From Gemmatimonadota bacterium (lineage in GTDB: Bacteria > Gemmatimonadota > Gemmatimonadetes > Gemmatimonadales > GWC2-71-9), in the NCBI GenBank assembly GCA_003222235.1, contig QHVD01000149.1, positions 1 to 19,548 of the forward strand: 19,548 bases of DNA, read 5' to 3'. Under the pieces are notes generated by a model, which was given only the letters and a program-made list of their open reading frames with translations, was not told the DNA's origin and did not search any database. Both the position numbers and the translations under genes were made by a program. Positions 1-7,009 of this stretch are shown here, one piece after another; the first letter of the stretch is position 1, and each line of letters opens with the position of its first letter.

Positions 1-243
1 AGCGCGCCGGCGAGCCGCCTCGAAGAGGTGTTCGGGATCACGCTGGGGACGCGGAGCGCAGAGACCGTCGGCGGCCTGCTGGTGCAGGTGCTGGGTCGGA
101 TTCCCAAGCCGGGCGAGCGTTTCCTGCTCAAGGGCCTCGAGTTCGACATCCTCGCAGCCACCGCCACGCGGGTCGAGCGCGTGGCCGTTCGCCCGGGCAC
201 GGTGCGTACCATCTCGCTCGATCGGCCGGAGGAGCGCGGGTGA
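1..243 (+). CDS. CorC/HlyC-type transporter-associated domain protein, C-terminal part
   Basis: The reading frame is open from the first base, so this is the 3' end of a gene that starts outside the window. The 80 visible residues match the CorC_HlyC (transporter-associated) domain that ends hemolysin-C/CorC-type membrane proteins with CNNM and CBS domains. Visible marks are the opening RLEEVFGI, the core ETVGGLLVQVLGRIPKPGE and the closing strand FDILAATATRVERVAV. In the family this small domain follows the CBS pair and is thought to modulate ion (Mg/Co) efflux. The upstream membrane and CBS parts are not visible, so the whole-protein assignment is inferred. The stop overlaps the next gene's GTG start (GTGA), suggesting translational coupling. 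Confidence 0.8.
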   Translation, partial: SAPASRLEEVFGITLGTRSAETVGGLLVQVLGRIPKPGERFLLKGLEFDILAATATRVERVAVRPGTVRTISLDRPEERG

Positions 244-887
244 GCGCACGACGCCGTCTGCGGCGCTACTTCTTCACCGGCCTCGTGGTGCTGGCGCCGG
301 TCGGCGCGACGGCGGCGATCCTCGTCTGGCTGTTCAATACGCTCGACGCGATCCTCGGCACGCCCCTCCAACGCGTGATCGGCATGCACGTTCCCGGGCT
401 CGGGCTGCTGCTGCTCGCGCTGGCGATCCTCGGCATCGGCTGGCTCGCGACCTACGCCCTCGGTCGCCAGCTGATCGCCTGGTGGAATAACATGCTTGCG
501 AGGTTCCCCATCGCCGGGCGCATCTACAACACCACCAGCCAGATCGTGCAGGCCGTGCTGGGCGGCGGGCGCCGGGTGTTTCTGCGCACCGTGCTGGTCG
601 AATTCCCCACGCCCGGGAGTTACGCCATCGGCTGGGTGACCGCGGAACAGAACCCCGCCGCGGAAGCGGTGGTCGGCGAGCCCTGCGTCAACGTGTTCGT
701 CGCCACGACGCCGAACCCGACGTCCGGCTACCTGCTGATCGTGCCCCGGACTCGCACGCGTCCCGTGGACCTGACGATCGAGGAGGGAATGAAGCTCGTG
801 ATCTCCGCGGGCGCCCTCCTCCCGACCGACGGCCCGCCCCAGGAAGGCCTGGACCTGTCGAGCCTGCTCGCGAGAACCGGCCCGTGA
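240..887 (+). CDS. DUF502 family membrane protein
   Basis: A 215-aa protein starting at a GTG that overlaps the preceding stop by four bases. Two hydrophobic segments are visible, about residues 10-31 (FFTGLVVLAPVGATAAILVW) and 50-72 (PGLGLLLLALAILGIGWLAT). A soluble part follows with the family-typical stretch RFPIAGRIYNTTSQIVQAV and the later FVATTPNPTSGYLLIVP. This layout and the RRYFFTGLVVLAPV start match DUF502, an inner-membrane family of unknown biochemical role. The length is normal for the family. It appears to be co-transcribed with the CorC/HlyC-type gene. No catalytic motif is seen and no function is proposed. Confidence 0.85.
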   Translation: MSARRRLRRYFFTGLVVLAPVGATAAILVWLFNTLDAILGTPLQRVIGMHVPGLGLLLLALAILGIGWLATYALGRQLIAWWNNMLARFPIAGRIYNTTSQIVQAVLGGGRRVFLRTVLVEFPTPGSYAIGWVTAEQNPAAEAVVGEPCVNVFVATTPNPTSGYLLIVPRTRTRPVDLTIEEGMKLVISAGALLPTDGPPQEGLDLSSLLARTGP

Positions 888-993
888 ACCGCACGCGGCA
901 CGCTGCGCTGCCGGGCAGACCCCGGTTATTCTTCTGGTTAGAGCGTATTGGCATCTCTGATGAGGATCGAAGCGGTTCGAGGTGTTTTATGAC

Positions 994-1110
994 AGGGACT
1001 GAAGTCCCCGCTCGGCGGCGGCGCGTCCTGAAGGACGCATTTCACGAGACGCGGGGGGTGAACCAGCGTCCTTCAGGACGCCGGCCAGCCGAGTTGGGAC
1101 TTCAGTCCCT
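994..1110. repeat. REP/MITE-like compound inverted repeat (four palindromes)
   Basis: This element fills much of the 295-bp gap 888-1182. It contains four perfect hairpins, each with a 2-nt centre: GGGACT-GA-AGTCCC (995-1008), GCGTCCT-GA-AGGACGC (1023-1038), GCGTCCT-TC-AGGACGC (1066-1081) and GGGACT-TC-AGTCCC (1096-1109). The outer two are inverted copies of each other, as are the inner two, and the spacers partly mirror each other (CTCGGC at 1011, GCCGAG at 1088). The whole 117 bp is therefore one nested inverted repeat. The architecture resembles REP/BIME elements mobilised by RAYT (TnpA-REP) transposases, but no transposase is in the window. The rest of the gap (888-993, 1111-1182) shows no gene and no convincing promoter. 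Confidence 0.75.
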
Positions 1111-1182
1111 AATAAACAAGCGACGGTACCGCCCGCGTGTCGGGTAACCTGACGTATTTAAGGCCTGAGGCATAGCGAGCGG

Positions 1183-2274
1183 ATGCGACTGGAGGCGATC
1201 CTCGAGGGGCTCGAGAGGCGAGAGCCGGCGGCGCTGGCCCGCGCCATCAGCCTGGTCGAGAATCAGCGCGATGGGTTCGAGCGTGTCCTGTCCCACGTGC
1301 ACGCCCGGTTGCGTCGCGGCGGGACCAGACGCATCGGGATCACCGGGCCCCCGGGCGCGGGGAAGAGCACGCTCACCGAGCGCCTGATCCAGCAGTTTCG
1401 GTCACAAGAGCTCCGGGTGGGAGTCGTGGCGGTCGATCCCACCAGCCCGTTCACCGGCGGCGCGCTGCTCGGAGACCGGATCCGGATGGAGGCTGCCAGC
1501 CTCGACCCGAACGTGTTCATCCGGTCGATGGCGACCCGGGGCGCGCGCGGCGGCCTCGCCACGACGACCGAAGAGGTGACGGACCTGCTCGAAGCCTTCG
1601 GGTTCGACCGCATCCTGCTCGAGACCGTGGGGGTCGGACAGACGGAACTGGACGTCGCACGCACGGCCGAGACGACCGTGCTCGTGCTCGTGCCCGAATC
1701 GGGCGATGGCATCCAGACGCTCAAGGCCGGCGTGATGGAGATCGCCGACGTCTACGTGATCAACAAGAGCGACCGTCCGGGAGCCGACAAGCTGCGTCAG
1801 GAGATCGAGGTGATGCTGGGGATCAGGCACGGGAACGCATTCCGGCACATGGCGCCCCACCATGCTCCCCCCCCCCGCGCCCCCCGCCCGGCGGACGGGC
1901 GGACGGGGGGACCGGCGGACAGGGGTGCACCTCCGTCCGGCCGTCCGCCTGTCCGCCCGTCCGACGTTTGGGACCCGCCGGTGATCGCCACGGTCGCATC
2001 GCGGGGCGATGGGGTGGCAGAGCTCGCGCAGGCCGTCGATCGCCACTACGCCTACCTCGAGGCCGGCGGGCTCCTCGCCGAGCGACGCCGGCAGCAGCTG
2101 GCGCAACGGACCCGCGCGGTGCTGGAGCGCGCCGTGCAACATTGGATCTCGGAGGCGACGCGTGCGGAGGAGCTGCTGCAGCGCCGCCTCGACGACGTGG
2201 CGGACGGCCGCAGGAGCCCCTACGATGTGGCCGCCGAGATCCTGGACCAGGTGAAAACCGGAGCGCTCGGATGA
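1183..2274 (+). CDS. meaB: MeaB/ArgK-type GTPase, B12 mutase chaperone, with insertion
   Basis: A 363-aa G3E-family GTPase of the MeaB type. These proteins guard and reload adenosylcobalamin-dependent acyl-CoA mutases in the cytoplasm. Visible motifs: Walker A GPPGAGKST (about 54-62), the conserved VVAVDPTSPFTGGALLGDRIRM, switch/Walker B region ILLETVGVGQTE, VLVLVPESGDGIQTLKAGVMEIADV, and base-recognition NKSD. The C-terminal dimerisation helix is present. The protein is about 35 residues longer than usual. The excess lies at residues 227-262, a Pro/Arg/Gly-rich low-complexity stretch between GNAFRHMAPHH and the conserved WDPPVIATVASRGDGV. The ATG follows a poor ribosome binding site. Its stop overlaps the mutase start (ATGA), so chaperone and client are translationally coupled. 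Confidence 0.93.
   Translation: MRLEAILEGLERREPAALARAISLVENQRDGFERVLSHVHARLRRGGTRRIGITGPPGAGKSTLTERLIQQFRSQELRVGVVAVDPTSPFTGGALLGDRIRMEAASLDPNVFIRSMATRGARGGLATTTEEVTDLLEAFGFDRILLETVGVGQTELDVARTAETTVLVLVPESGDGIQTLKAGVMEIADVYVINKSDRPGADKLRQEIEVMLGIRHGNAFRHMAPHHAPPPRAPRPADGRTGGPADRGAPPSGRPPVRPSDVWDPPVIATVASRGDGVAELAQAVDRHYAYLEAGGLLAERRRQQLAQRTRAVLERAVQHWISEATRAEELLQRRLDDVADGRRSPYDVAAEILDQVKTGALG
1867..1965. repeat. In-frame GC-rich palindromic insertion inside meaB
   Basis: The segment begins with a C10 run (1867-1876), followed by GGACGG/GTCCGC-type short repeats. CGGACGGGCGGAC (1892-1904) is perfectly inverted at 1951-1963, and GGCGGACAGG (1914-1923) is inverted at 1948-1957. It encodes meaB residues about 229-261, which have no counterpart in ordinary MeaB proteins. 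Its length leaves the frame intact. The origin (small mobile palindrome or repeat expansion) is inferred. Confidence 0.7.
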
Positions 2275-3836
2275 GCGGAATCGACAGGCACCCCGTGTAC
2301 GGGCCGGCGGATCTGACCGAGTTCGACCCGGAGCGACAGTTGGGCGCCCCGGGCGCGTTTCCCTTCACCCGCGGCGTCCACCCGACGATGTACCGGGGGA
2401 GGCTCTGGACGATGCGCCAGTTCGCCGGGTTCGGCACGGCGCAGGACACGAACCGGCGCTACAAGTTCCTCCTCGATCACGGTCAGACGGGTCTGTCGGT
2501 CGCCTTCGACTTCCCGACCCTCATGGGGTACGACTCGGACCACGCGCGCGCCGAAGGGGAAGTGGGGAAATGCGGCGTGGCGATCGCCTCGCTCCAGGAC
2601 ATGGAGGATCTGTTCCGCGGCATCCCGCTCGACCAGGTCTCGACCTCCATGACGATCAACGGCCCTGCCGCGATGCTGTTCTGCTTTTACGTGGCTGCGG
2701 CGGAGCGGCAGGGGGTGCCCAGCCACAAGCTGCGGGGCACGGTGCAGAACGACATCCTCAAGGAGTACATGGCCCAGCACGCGTGGGTCTACCCCGTGGA
2801 GCCGGCGCTCAAGGTCATCGTCGACATGTTCGAGTGGTGCGCCGAGCACGCGCCGCTCTGGAACACAATCTCGATCTCGGGCTATCACATCCGGGAAGCC
2901 GGCGCGACGGCGGCGCAGGAGCTCGCTTTCACCCTGGCGAACGGGTTCACGTACGTGGATCGGGCCGTCGCGCGCGGGCTCGACGTGGACCGGTTCGCGC
3001 CGCGGCTCTCGTTCTTCTGGGACGTGCACAACGACTTCTTCGAGGAGATCGCGAAGCTGCGCGCCGCGCGGCGTATCTGGGCCCGGCACATGCGGGAGCG
3101 CTTCGCGGCGGCGAACCCGCGCTCCTGGATGATGCGGTTCCACTGCCAGACGGCGGGGGTCACGCTCACGGCGCAGCAGCCGATGAACAACGTGGTGCGG
3201 GTCGCCTACCAGGCGCTCGCGGCGGTGCTGGGTGGAACGCAGTCGCTGCACACCAACTCCCTCGACGAGACGCTCGCGCTCCCCACGGAGGAGGCGGCGC
3301 GGCTCGCGCTCCGCACCCAGCAGATCATCGCCCATGAGTCGGGCGTGGCCGACGTGATCGATCCGCTGGGGGGATCCTATTACGTGGAGTCTCTCACGGA
3401 CCAGCTCGAGCGCGAGGCGGAGGCGCTGTTCGCGGAGATCCAGTCGATCGGGGGCGTGGTGAAGGGGATCGAGGACGGCTGGTTCCAGCGCCAGATCGCC
3501 CGCTCCGCCGAACAATTCCAACGCGAGGCGGAGCAGGGGAAGCGGATCGTCGTGGGCGTGAACGAGTTCACCAGCGAGGACGACCATCCGGTGGAGATTC
3601 TCAAGATCGCGAACGACGCGGAGCAAGACCAGCGGCGGCGCCTAGCGCGGCTTCGGGCGGAACGCGACAGGAGCCTCGTCCAGGAGAAGCTGGAGGCGCT
3701 ACGCCAGGCGGCGCTGCGCGACCGGAACGTGATCGGGCCGATGCTCGACTGCGCGCGGGTCTACTGTACCCTGTACGAGATCCGGCACGCGCTCGAGAGC
3801 GTCTACGGCGCGTACCGCGAGCCGGTGTTCTTCTGA
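2271..3836 (+). CDS. icmA: B12-dependent acyl-CoA mutase large subunit, isobutyryl-CoA mutase-like
   Basis: A 521-aa catalytic (TIM-barrel) subunit of the methylmalonyl-CoA mutase family without a fused B12 domain. The start is the ATG overlapping the meaB stop; further upstream codons in this frame are out of register with the family. Family blocks: FPFTRGVHPTMYRGRLWTMR, GLSVAFDFPTLMGYDSDH, STSMTINGPAAM, QNDILKEY, SISGYHIREAGATAAQE, TAGVTLTAQQP, LGGTQSLHTNS, DPLGGSYYVE. The residues that set substrate choice are Phe51 (in RQF) and Gln169 (in MAQHAW), 118 residues apart. This is the isobutyryl-CoA mutase pair (Phe80/Gln198); methylmalonyl-CoA mutase has Tyr89/Arg207. Predicted reaction: isobutyryl-CoA to n-butyryl-CoA, with the small subunit encoded at 4952. 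Automated pipelines would probably call it methylmalonyl-CoA mutase. Family assignment is firm; substrate is inferred from two residues aligned by eye. Confidence 0.88.
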   Translation: MSGIDRHPVYGPADLTEFDPERQLGAPGAFPFTRGVHPTMYRGRLWTMRQFAGFGTAQDTNRRYKFLLDHGQTGLSVAFDFPTLMGYDSDHARAEGEVGKCGVAIASLQDMEDLFRGIPLDQVSTSMTINGPAAMLFCFYVAAAERQGVPSHKLRGTVQNDILKEYMAQHAWVYPVEPALKVIVDMFEWCAEHAPLWNTISISGYHIREAGATAAQELAFTLANGFTYVDRAVARGLDVDRFAPRLSFFWDVHNDFFEEIAKLRAARRIWARHMRERFAAANPRSWMMRFHCQTAGVTLTAQQPMNNVVRVAYQALAAVLGGTQSLHTNSLDETLALPTEEAARLALRTQQIIAHESGVADVIDPLGGSYYVESLTDQLEREAEALFAEIQSIGGVVKGIEDGWFQRQIARSAEQFQREAEQGKRIVVGVNEFTSEDDHPVEILKIANDAEQDQRRRLARLRAERDRSLVQEKLEALRQAALRDRNVIGPMLDCARVYCTLYEIRHALESVYGAYREPVFF

Positions 3837-3839
3837 TCC

Positions 3840-4952
3840 ATGACCGCGCTCCCCGTCGTTCCCTCCGTGCGCGCCGTGCGTGACGTCGTCCGGCGGCTCG
3901 CCGCCATCGTGCCCGGGTCCCACCGGGTGGTGTCGTGTTATCTGAAGCTCGAGCCGCGCGACAAGACACGCGGGAAGTACCTGATCAAAATGAAGAACCG
4001 CATCCGCGAGGCGCTCGCGCTGCTCGAGGGCCAGACGCTGGACCGCGCGGTGCGCGACGCCGTCGCAGCGGATCTGGAGCGGGTGCGGCGCTACTTCGAG
4101 GAGCCCGGTCGGCTGCCGCCGTCGCGCGGCATCGCGATCTTCGCCTGCCGGTCGCTGGGGCTGTTCGAGGCGCTCGCCCTGCCCCACGTACACCGCTCAC
4201 GCCTGCGCGTGGACGCGACGCCGCTGATCCGCGAGCTCGTCGCGCTGGAGCAGGAGTTCGGAACCATTCTCGTCGCGGCGTGTGATCGCACCGGGGCGCG
4301 CTTCTTCGAGGTGACCGCGTTCGACGTCGCCGAGCTGCCGGGCCTCATGGCCGAGGCGACTCGCCCTGGGAAATTCCACGGCGAGCGGCAGGCGAAGAAG
4401 GGCACCGTGCTGGCCGGCGGGTACGGCGAGCACAACTACAATATGCGGATCCGCCAGGAAAAACAGCGCCACTATGCCAACGTCGCCGACCACATCTACC
4501 AGATCCACAACCAGCGGCCGCTCGCGGGGATCGTCGTGGCGGGGATCGGCGTGGACGCCGCGGCGCTCGTACCGCACCTCCATACCTACCTGCACGACCT
4601 CCTGCTGGGCGTGGTGAAGCTCAACCCCAAGAAGGCGAGCCCGGGCGAGGTGCGCGAAGCGGCCCTGTTTCTGCGCGACCAGCGCGAGCGGGCGTGGGAG
4701 CAGACGCACGCCGAAGCCGTGCGGGAAGCCCTGGGCACCGGGTGGGCGGTGAATGGCATCGACGACACCCTCCGGGCGCTGGGCAAGGGTCAGGTGCGCA
4801 CCTTGCTCGCGGACGGCCAGGACGACGACGCGCGCATCGACGACGCGGTCGAGGACGCGCTCCGGCAGCGGACGCAGGTCGACGTGCTGTACGATGAGAA
4901 GGCGCGCCGCGCCGTGGACGGCCTGGCGGCCCTGCTGCGGTTCCGGCGCTGA
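3840..4952 (+). CDS. eRF1-like protein (bacterial archaeo-eukaryotic release factor family, baeRF)
   Basis: A 370-aa soluble protein, three bases after the mutase gene. The layout resembles archaeal/eukaryotic release factor 1 homologues found in bacteria: an N-terminal alpha/beta region with VVSCYLKLEP and a charged helix, a middle domain with GTILVAACDRTGARFFEV, a loop and helix AKKGTVLAGGYGEHNYNMRI then RQEKQRHYANVADHIYQI, and a C-terminal L7Ae-like part ending VDVLYDEKARRAVDGLAALLRF. The tip loop reads Gly193-Gly194-Tyr195 rather than the GGQ needed for peptidyl-tRNA hydrolysis, so classical peptide release is unlikely. Such baeRF proteins are proposed ribosome-associated or rescue factors; the function here is unknown. 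It sits between the two mutase subunits and its TGATG overlap couples it to the small subunit. Family assignment is moderate. Confidence 0.6.
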   Translation: MTALPVVPSVRAVRDVVRRLAAIVPGSHRVVSCYLKLEPRDKTRGKYLIKMKNRIREALALLEGQTLDRAVRDAVAADLERVRRYFEEPGRLPPSRGIAIFACRSLGLFEALALPHVHRSRLRVDATPLIRELVALEQEFGTILVAACDRTGARFFEVTAFDVAELPGLMAEATRPGKFHGERQAKKGTVLAGGYGEHNYNMRIRQEKQRHYANVADHIYQIHNQRPLAGIVVAGIGVDAAALVPHLHTYLHDLLLGVVKLNPKKASPGEVREAALFLRDQRERAWEQTHAEAVREALGTGWAVNGIDDTLRALGKGQVRTLLADGQDDDARIDDAVEDALRQRTQVDVLYDEKARRAVDGLAALLRFRR

Positions 4953-5368
4953 TGCCCGGCCCGAAACGACCGATCCGGGTCCTGATCGCAAAGCCAGGGC
5001 TCGACGGCCACGACCGCGGCGCAAAGGTGGTCGCGGCGGCGTTGCGCGACGCGGGGATGGAAGTGATCTACACGGGCCTCCACCAGACTCCGGAAATGAT
5101 CGCCCAGGCCGCGATCCAGGAAGACGTGGATGTCATCGGGCTGTCGATCCTGTCCGGGGCGCACATGACGCTCTTCCCCCGCATCAGGAAGCTGGTCGAT
5201 GCGGCGGGGCGAAGCGACATCCTCGTCACCGGCGGCGGCATCATTCCACCCGACGACATGGATTCGCTCGAGCGGCAGGGGATCGGCAAGCTGTTCGGCC
5301 CGGGCACGCCGACAACGGAGCTAATTGCGTACATCGAAGAATGGGCGGCGGAGCATGTCTCGGCGTAA
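4952..5368 (+). CDS. icmB: Cobalamin-binding small subunit of acyl-CoA mutase
   Basis: A 138-aa stand-alone B12-binding domain. It contains the base-off cobalamin signature Asp18-x-His20-x2-Gly23 (KPGLDGHDRG), the SxL motif in IGLSILSGAH and the glycine-rich TGGGIIPPDD that cradles the dimethylbenzimidazole tail. The end, FGPGTPTTELIAYIEEW, is typical of the family. The length is close to IcmB (about 136 aa) and to the C-terminal domain of one-piece mutases. Together with the large subunit at 2271 it should form the heterotetrameric adenosylcobalamin enzyme. The ATG overlaps the upstream stop by one base. It ends at TAA, 18 bases before the carboxyltransferase gene. Confidence 0.92.
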   Translation: MPGPKRPIRVLIAKPGLDGHDRGAKVVAAALRDAGMEVIYTGLHQTPEMIAQAAIQEDVDVIGLSILSGAHMTLFPRIRKLVDAAGRSDILVTGGGIIPPDDMDSLERQGIGKLFGPGTPTTELIAYIEEWAAEHVSA

Positions 5369-5386
5369 TCAGGCGTCCCACGGCCC

Positions 5387-7009
5387 ATGCCCTCCCCCCC
5401 GCTCCCGGCGCCCTCCACACGCCCTCCGTCATTGAACCGGCTCCACACCCTCACGGCCGGGTATCGCGAGCTCCGCGCCCGCCTCGAGCAGGGAGGCGGG
5501 CCGGACAAGATCCGCCGCCAGCACGAGCAGCGAAAGCTCACCGCACGCGAGCGCGTGGCCGCGCTGCTGGACAAGGGTGGCGAATGGGTTGAGGTGGGGC
5601 TGCTCGTCGCCTACGACCAGTACGACGGCCAGGCCCCGGCGGCGGGCGTCATCACGGGGCTGGGGCGCCTCGCCGGGCGGCCGGTCGTGGTCGTGGCGAA
5701 CGACGCCACGGTTAAGGCCGGCTCGTGGTGGCCGGAAACGATCAAGAAGATGCTGCGCGCCCAGGAGATCGCGATGCGCCAGCGCATCCCCATCATTTAC
5801 CTCGTCGACTCCGCGGGCGTGAACCTCCCGTATCAGGGCGGCGTGTTTCCCGGCCAGTATGGCGCGGCGCGCATCTTCTATTACAACTCGGTCATGCGGC
5901 GCTACCTGAAGGTGCCCCAGATCGCCGCCGTGATGGGGCCGTGCATCGCCGGAGGCGCGTACCTGCCGGCGCTTTCGGACGTCATCTTCATGGTCGAAGG
6001 GACGTCGTTCATGGGCCTCGGCGGCCCGAACCTCGTGAAGGGGGCCACCGGGCAGACCGTGGACGCGGAGCGCTTGGGCGGCGCCCGGACCCACACGGCG
6101 ATCAGCGGGGTCGCCCACTACCGGGCGCCGGACGACGCAGCCTGCCTCAAGCGGATCCGCGAGTACGTGGAGCGCCTGCCCCGCGACCTGCGACCGCCCG
6201 CGCCCGCCGCGAAGCCGAAGCGCAATCCCAAGGATCTCTACGACCTGCTGCCCCCCGACCACCGGATGAGCTACGACCTGCGCGCCGTGCTCGAGTGCCT
6301 GCTCGATGCCGGGAAGCTCGACGAGTTCCAGCCTGAGATCGGTCCCGAGATGATCTGCGCACACAGTGCGATCGCCGGCCGGCCCGTCGCCGTGATCGCC
6401 AACTCGCGCGGGGTCATCAAAGCGAGGCCGGGCGAGGCCCCCCAGGCCCCAAGAATAGGCGGCATCATCTACACCGAGAGCGCGGAAAAGGTGGCCTATT
6501 TCATCGAGAACGCCGACCGGGAGCGCATCCCGCTCCTGTTCGTCCAGGACGTCTCGGGGTTCATGGTCGGGACCGAGGCCGAGCACTCGGGGATCATCCG
6601 CGCGGGCGCCCGCTTCGTCGAGGCAATGGCCACCGCCACCGTACCGAAGCTCGTCCTGACGCTGAATCACGCCTCCGGCGCCGGCTACTACGCGATGGCG
6701 GGGCAGGGGTTCGACCCCGACTTCATCCTGTCCTGGCCCACCGGCCGAATGGGCGTCATGGAAGGCGAATCGGCCATCCAGGCTATCTTCGGCGACGACG
6801 CCGCGAAGCCGCCGAACGCCGCCGCCGTGGAGGCGATGCGCGCCGACTACGAGCGACAGCTCGACGCCAAGTTCGCGGGCGCCAGGGGGTATGTAGACGC
6901 GATCATCGCTCCCGAGGAGACCCGCGACGTGCTCGCGTTTCTGCTCGAGGTCGCCTCCGAATTCACCGGCCCGCACATCGGGCCCTTCGCCCTGACAGGT
7001 CTCACATGA
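5387..7009 (+). CDS. Acyl-CoA carboxylase, carboxyltransferase (beta) subunit
   Basis: A 540-aa biotin-dependent carboxyltransferase with tandem crotonase-fold halves. N-terminal half: KLTARERVAALLD, AAGVITGLGRLAGRPVVVVAND, IIYLVDSAGVNLP, oxyanion region VMGPCIAGGAYLPALSD (Gly189-Gly190), and PNLVKGATGQTVDAERLGG, which resembles methylcrotonyl-CoA carboxylase beta. C-terminal half: DLRAVLECLLDAGKLDEFQP, IPLLFVQDVSGFMVG, NHASGAGYYAMAGQGFDPDF (Ser430-Gly433 region) and GVMEGESAIQAIFG. It transfers CO2 from carboxybiotin to an acyl-CoA. The relatives that come to mind are methylcrotonyl-, geranyl- and propionyl-CoA carboxylases; the nearby AtuA and crotonase genes favour the first two. No biotin carboxylase/BCCP subunit is in the window, so a partner must come from elsewhere. 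The first about 18 residues are Pro/Ser-rich and may not all be translated. Confidence 0.88.
   Translation: MPSPPLPAPSTRPPSLNRLHTLTAGYRELRARLEQGGGPDKIRRQHEQRKLTARERVAALLDKGGEWVEVGLLVAYDQYDGQAPAAGVITGLGRLAGRPVVVVANDATVKAGSWWPETIKKMLRAQEIAMRQRIPIIYLVDSAGVNLPYQGGVFPGQYGAARIFYYNSVMRRYLKVPQIAAVMGPCIAGGAYLPALSDVIFMVEGTSFMGLGGPNLVKGATGQTVDAERLGGARTHTAISGVAHYRAPDDAACLKRIREYVERLPRDLRPPAPAAKPKRNPKDLYDLLPPDHRMSYDLRAVLECLLDAGKLDEFQPEIGPEMICAHSAIAGRPVAVIANSRGVIKARPGEAPQAPRIGGIIYTESAEKVAYFIENADRERIPLLFVQDVSGFMVGTEAEHSGIIRAGARFVEAMATATVPKLVLTLNHASGAGYYAMAGQGFDPDFILSWPTGRMGVMEGESAIQAIFGDDAAKPPNAAAVEAMRADYERQLDAKFAGARGYVDAIIAPEETRDVLAFLLEVASEFTGPHIGPFALTGLT

Noticed and set aside
884..1147. An 87-codon open frame after the DUF502 gene.
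   Set aside because: It runs through the compound inverted repeat and the product has no recognisable fold or homology; it overlaps the DUF502 stop only by chance.
1140..1182. A promoter for meaB based on TATTTA at 1155-1160.
   Set aside because: No acceptable -35 hexamer at a 16-18 base spacing, so the support is too weak to list.
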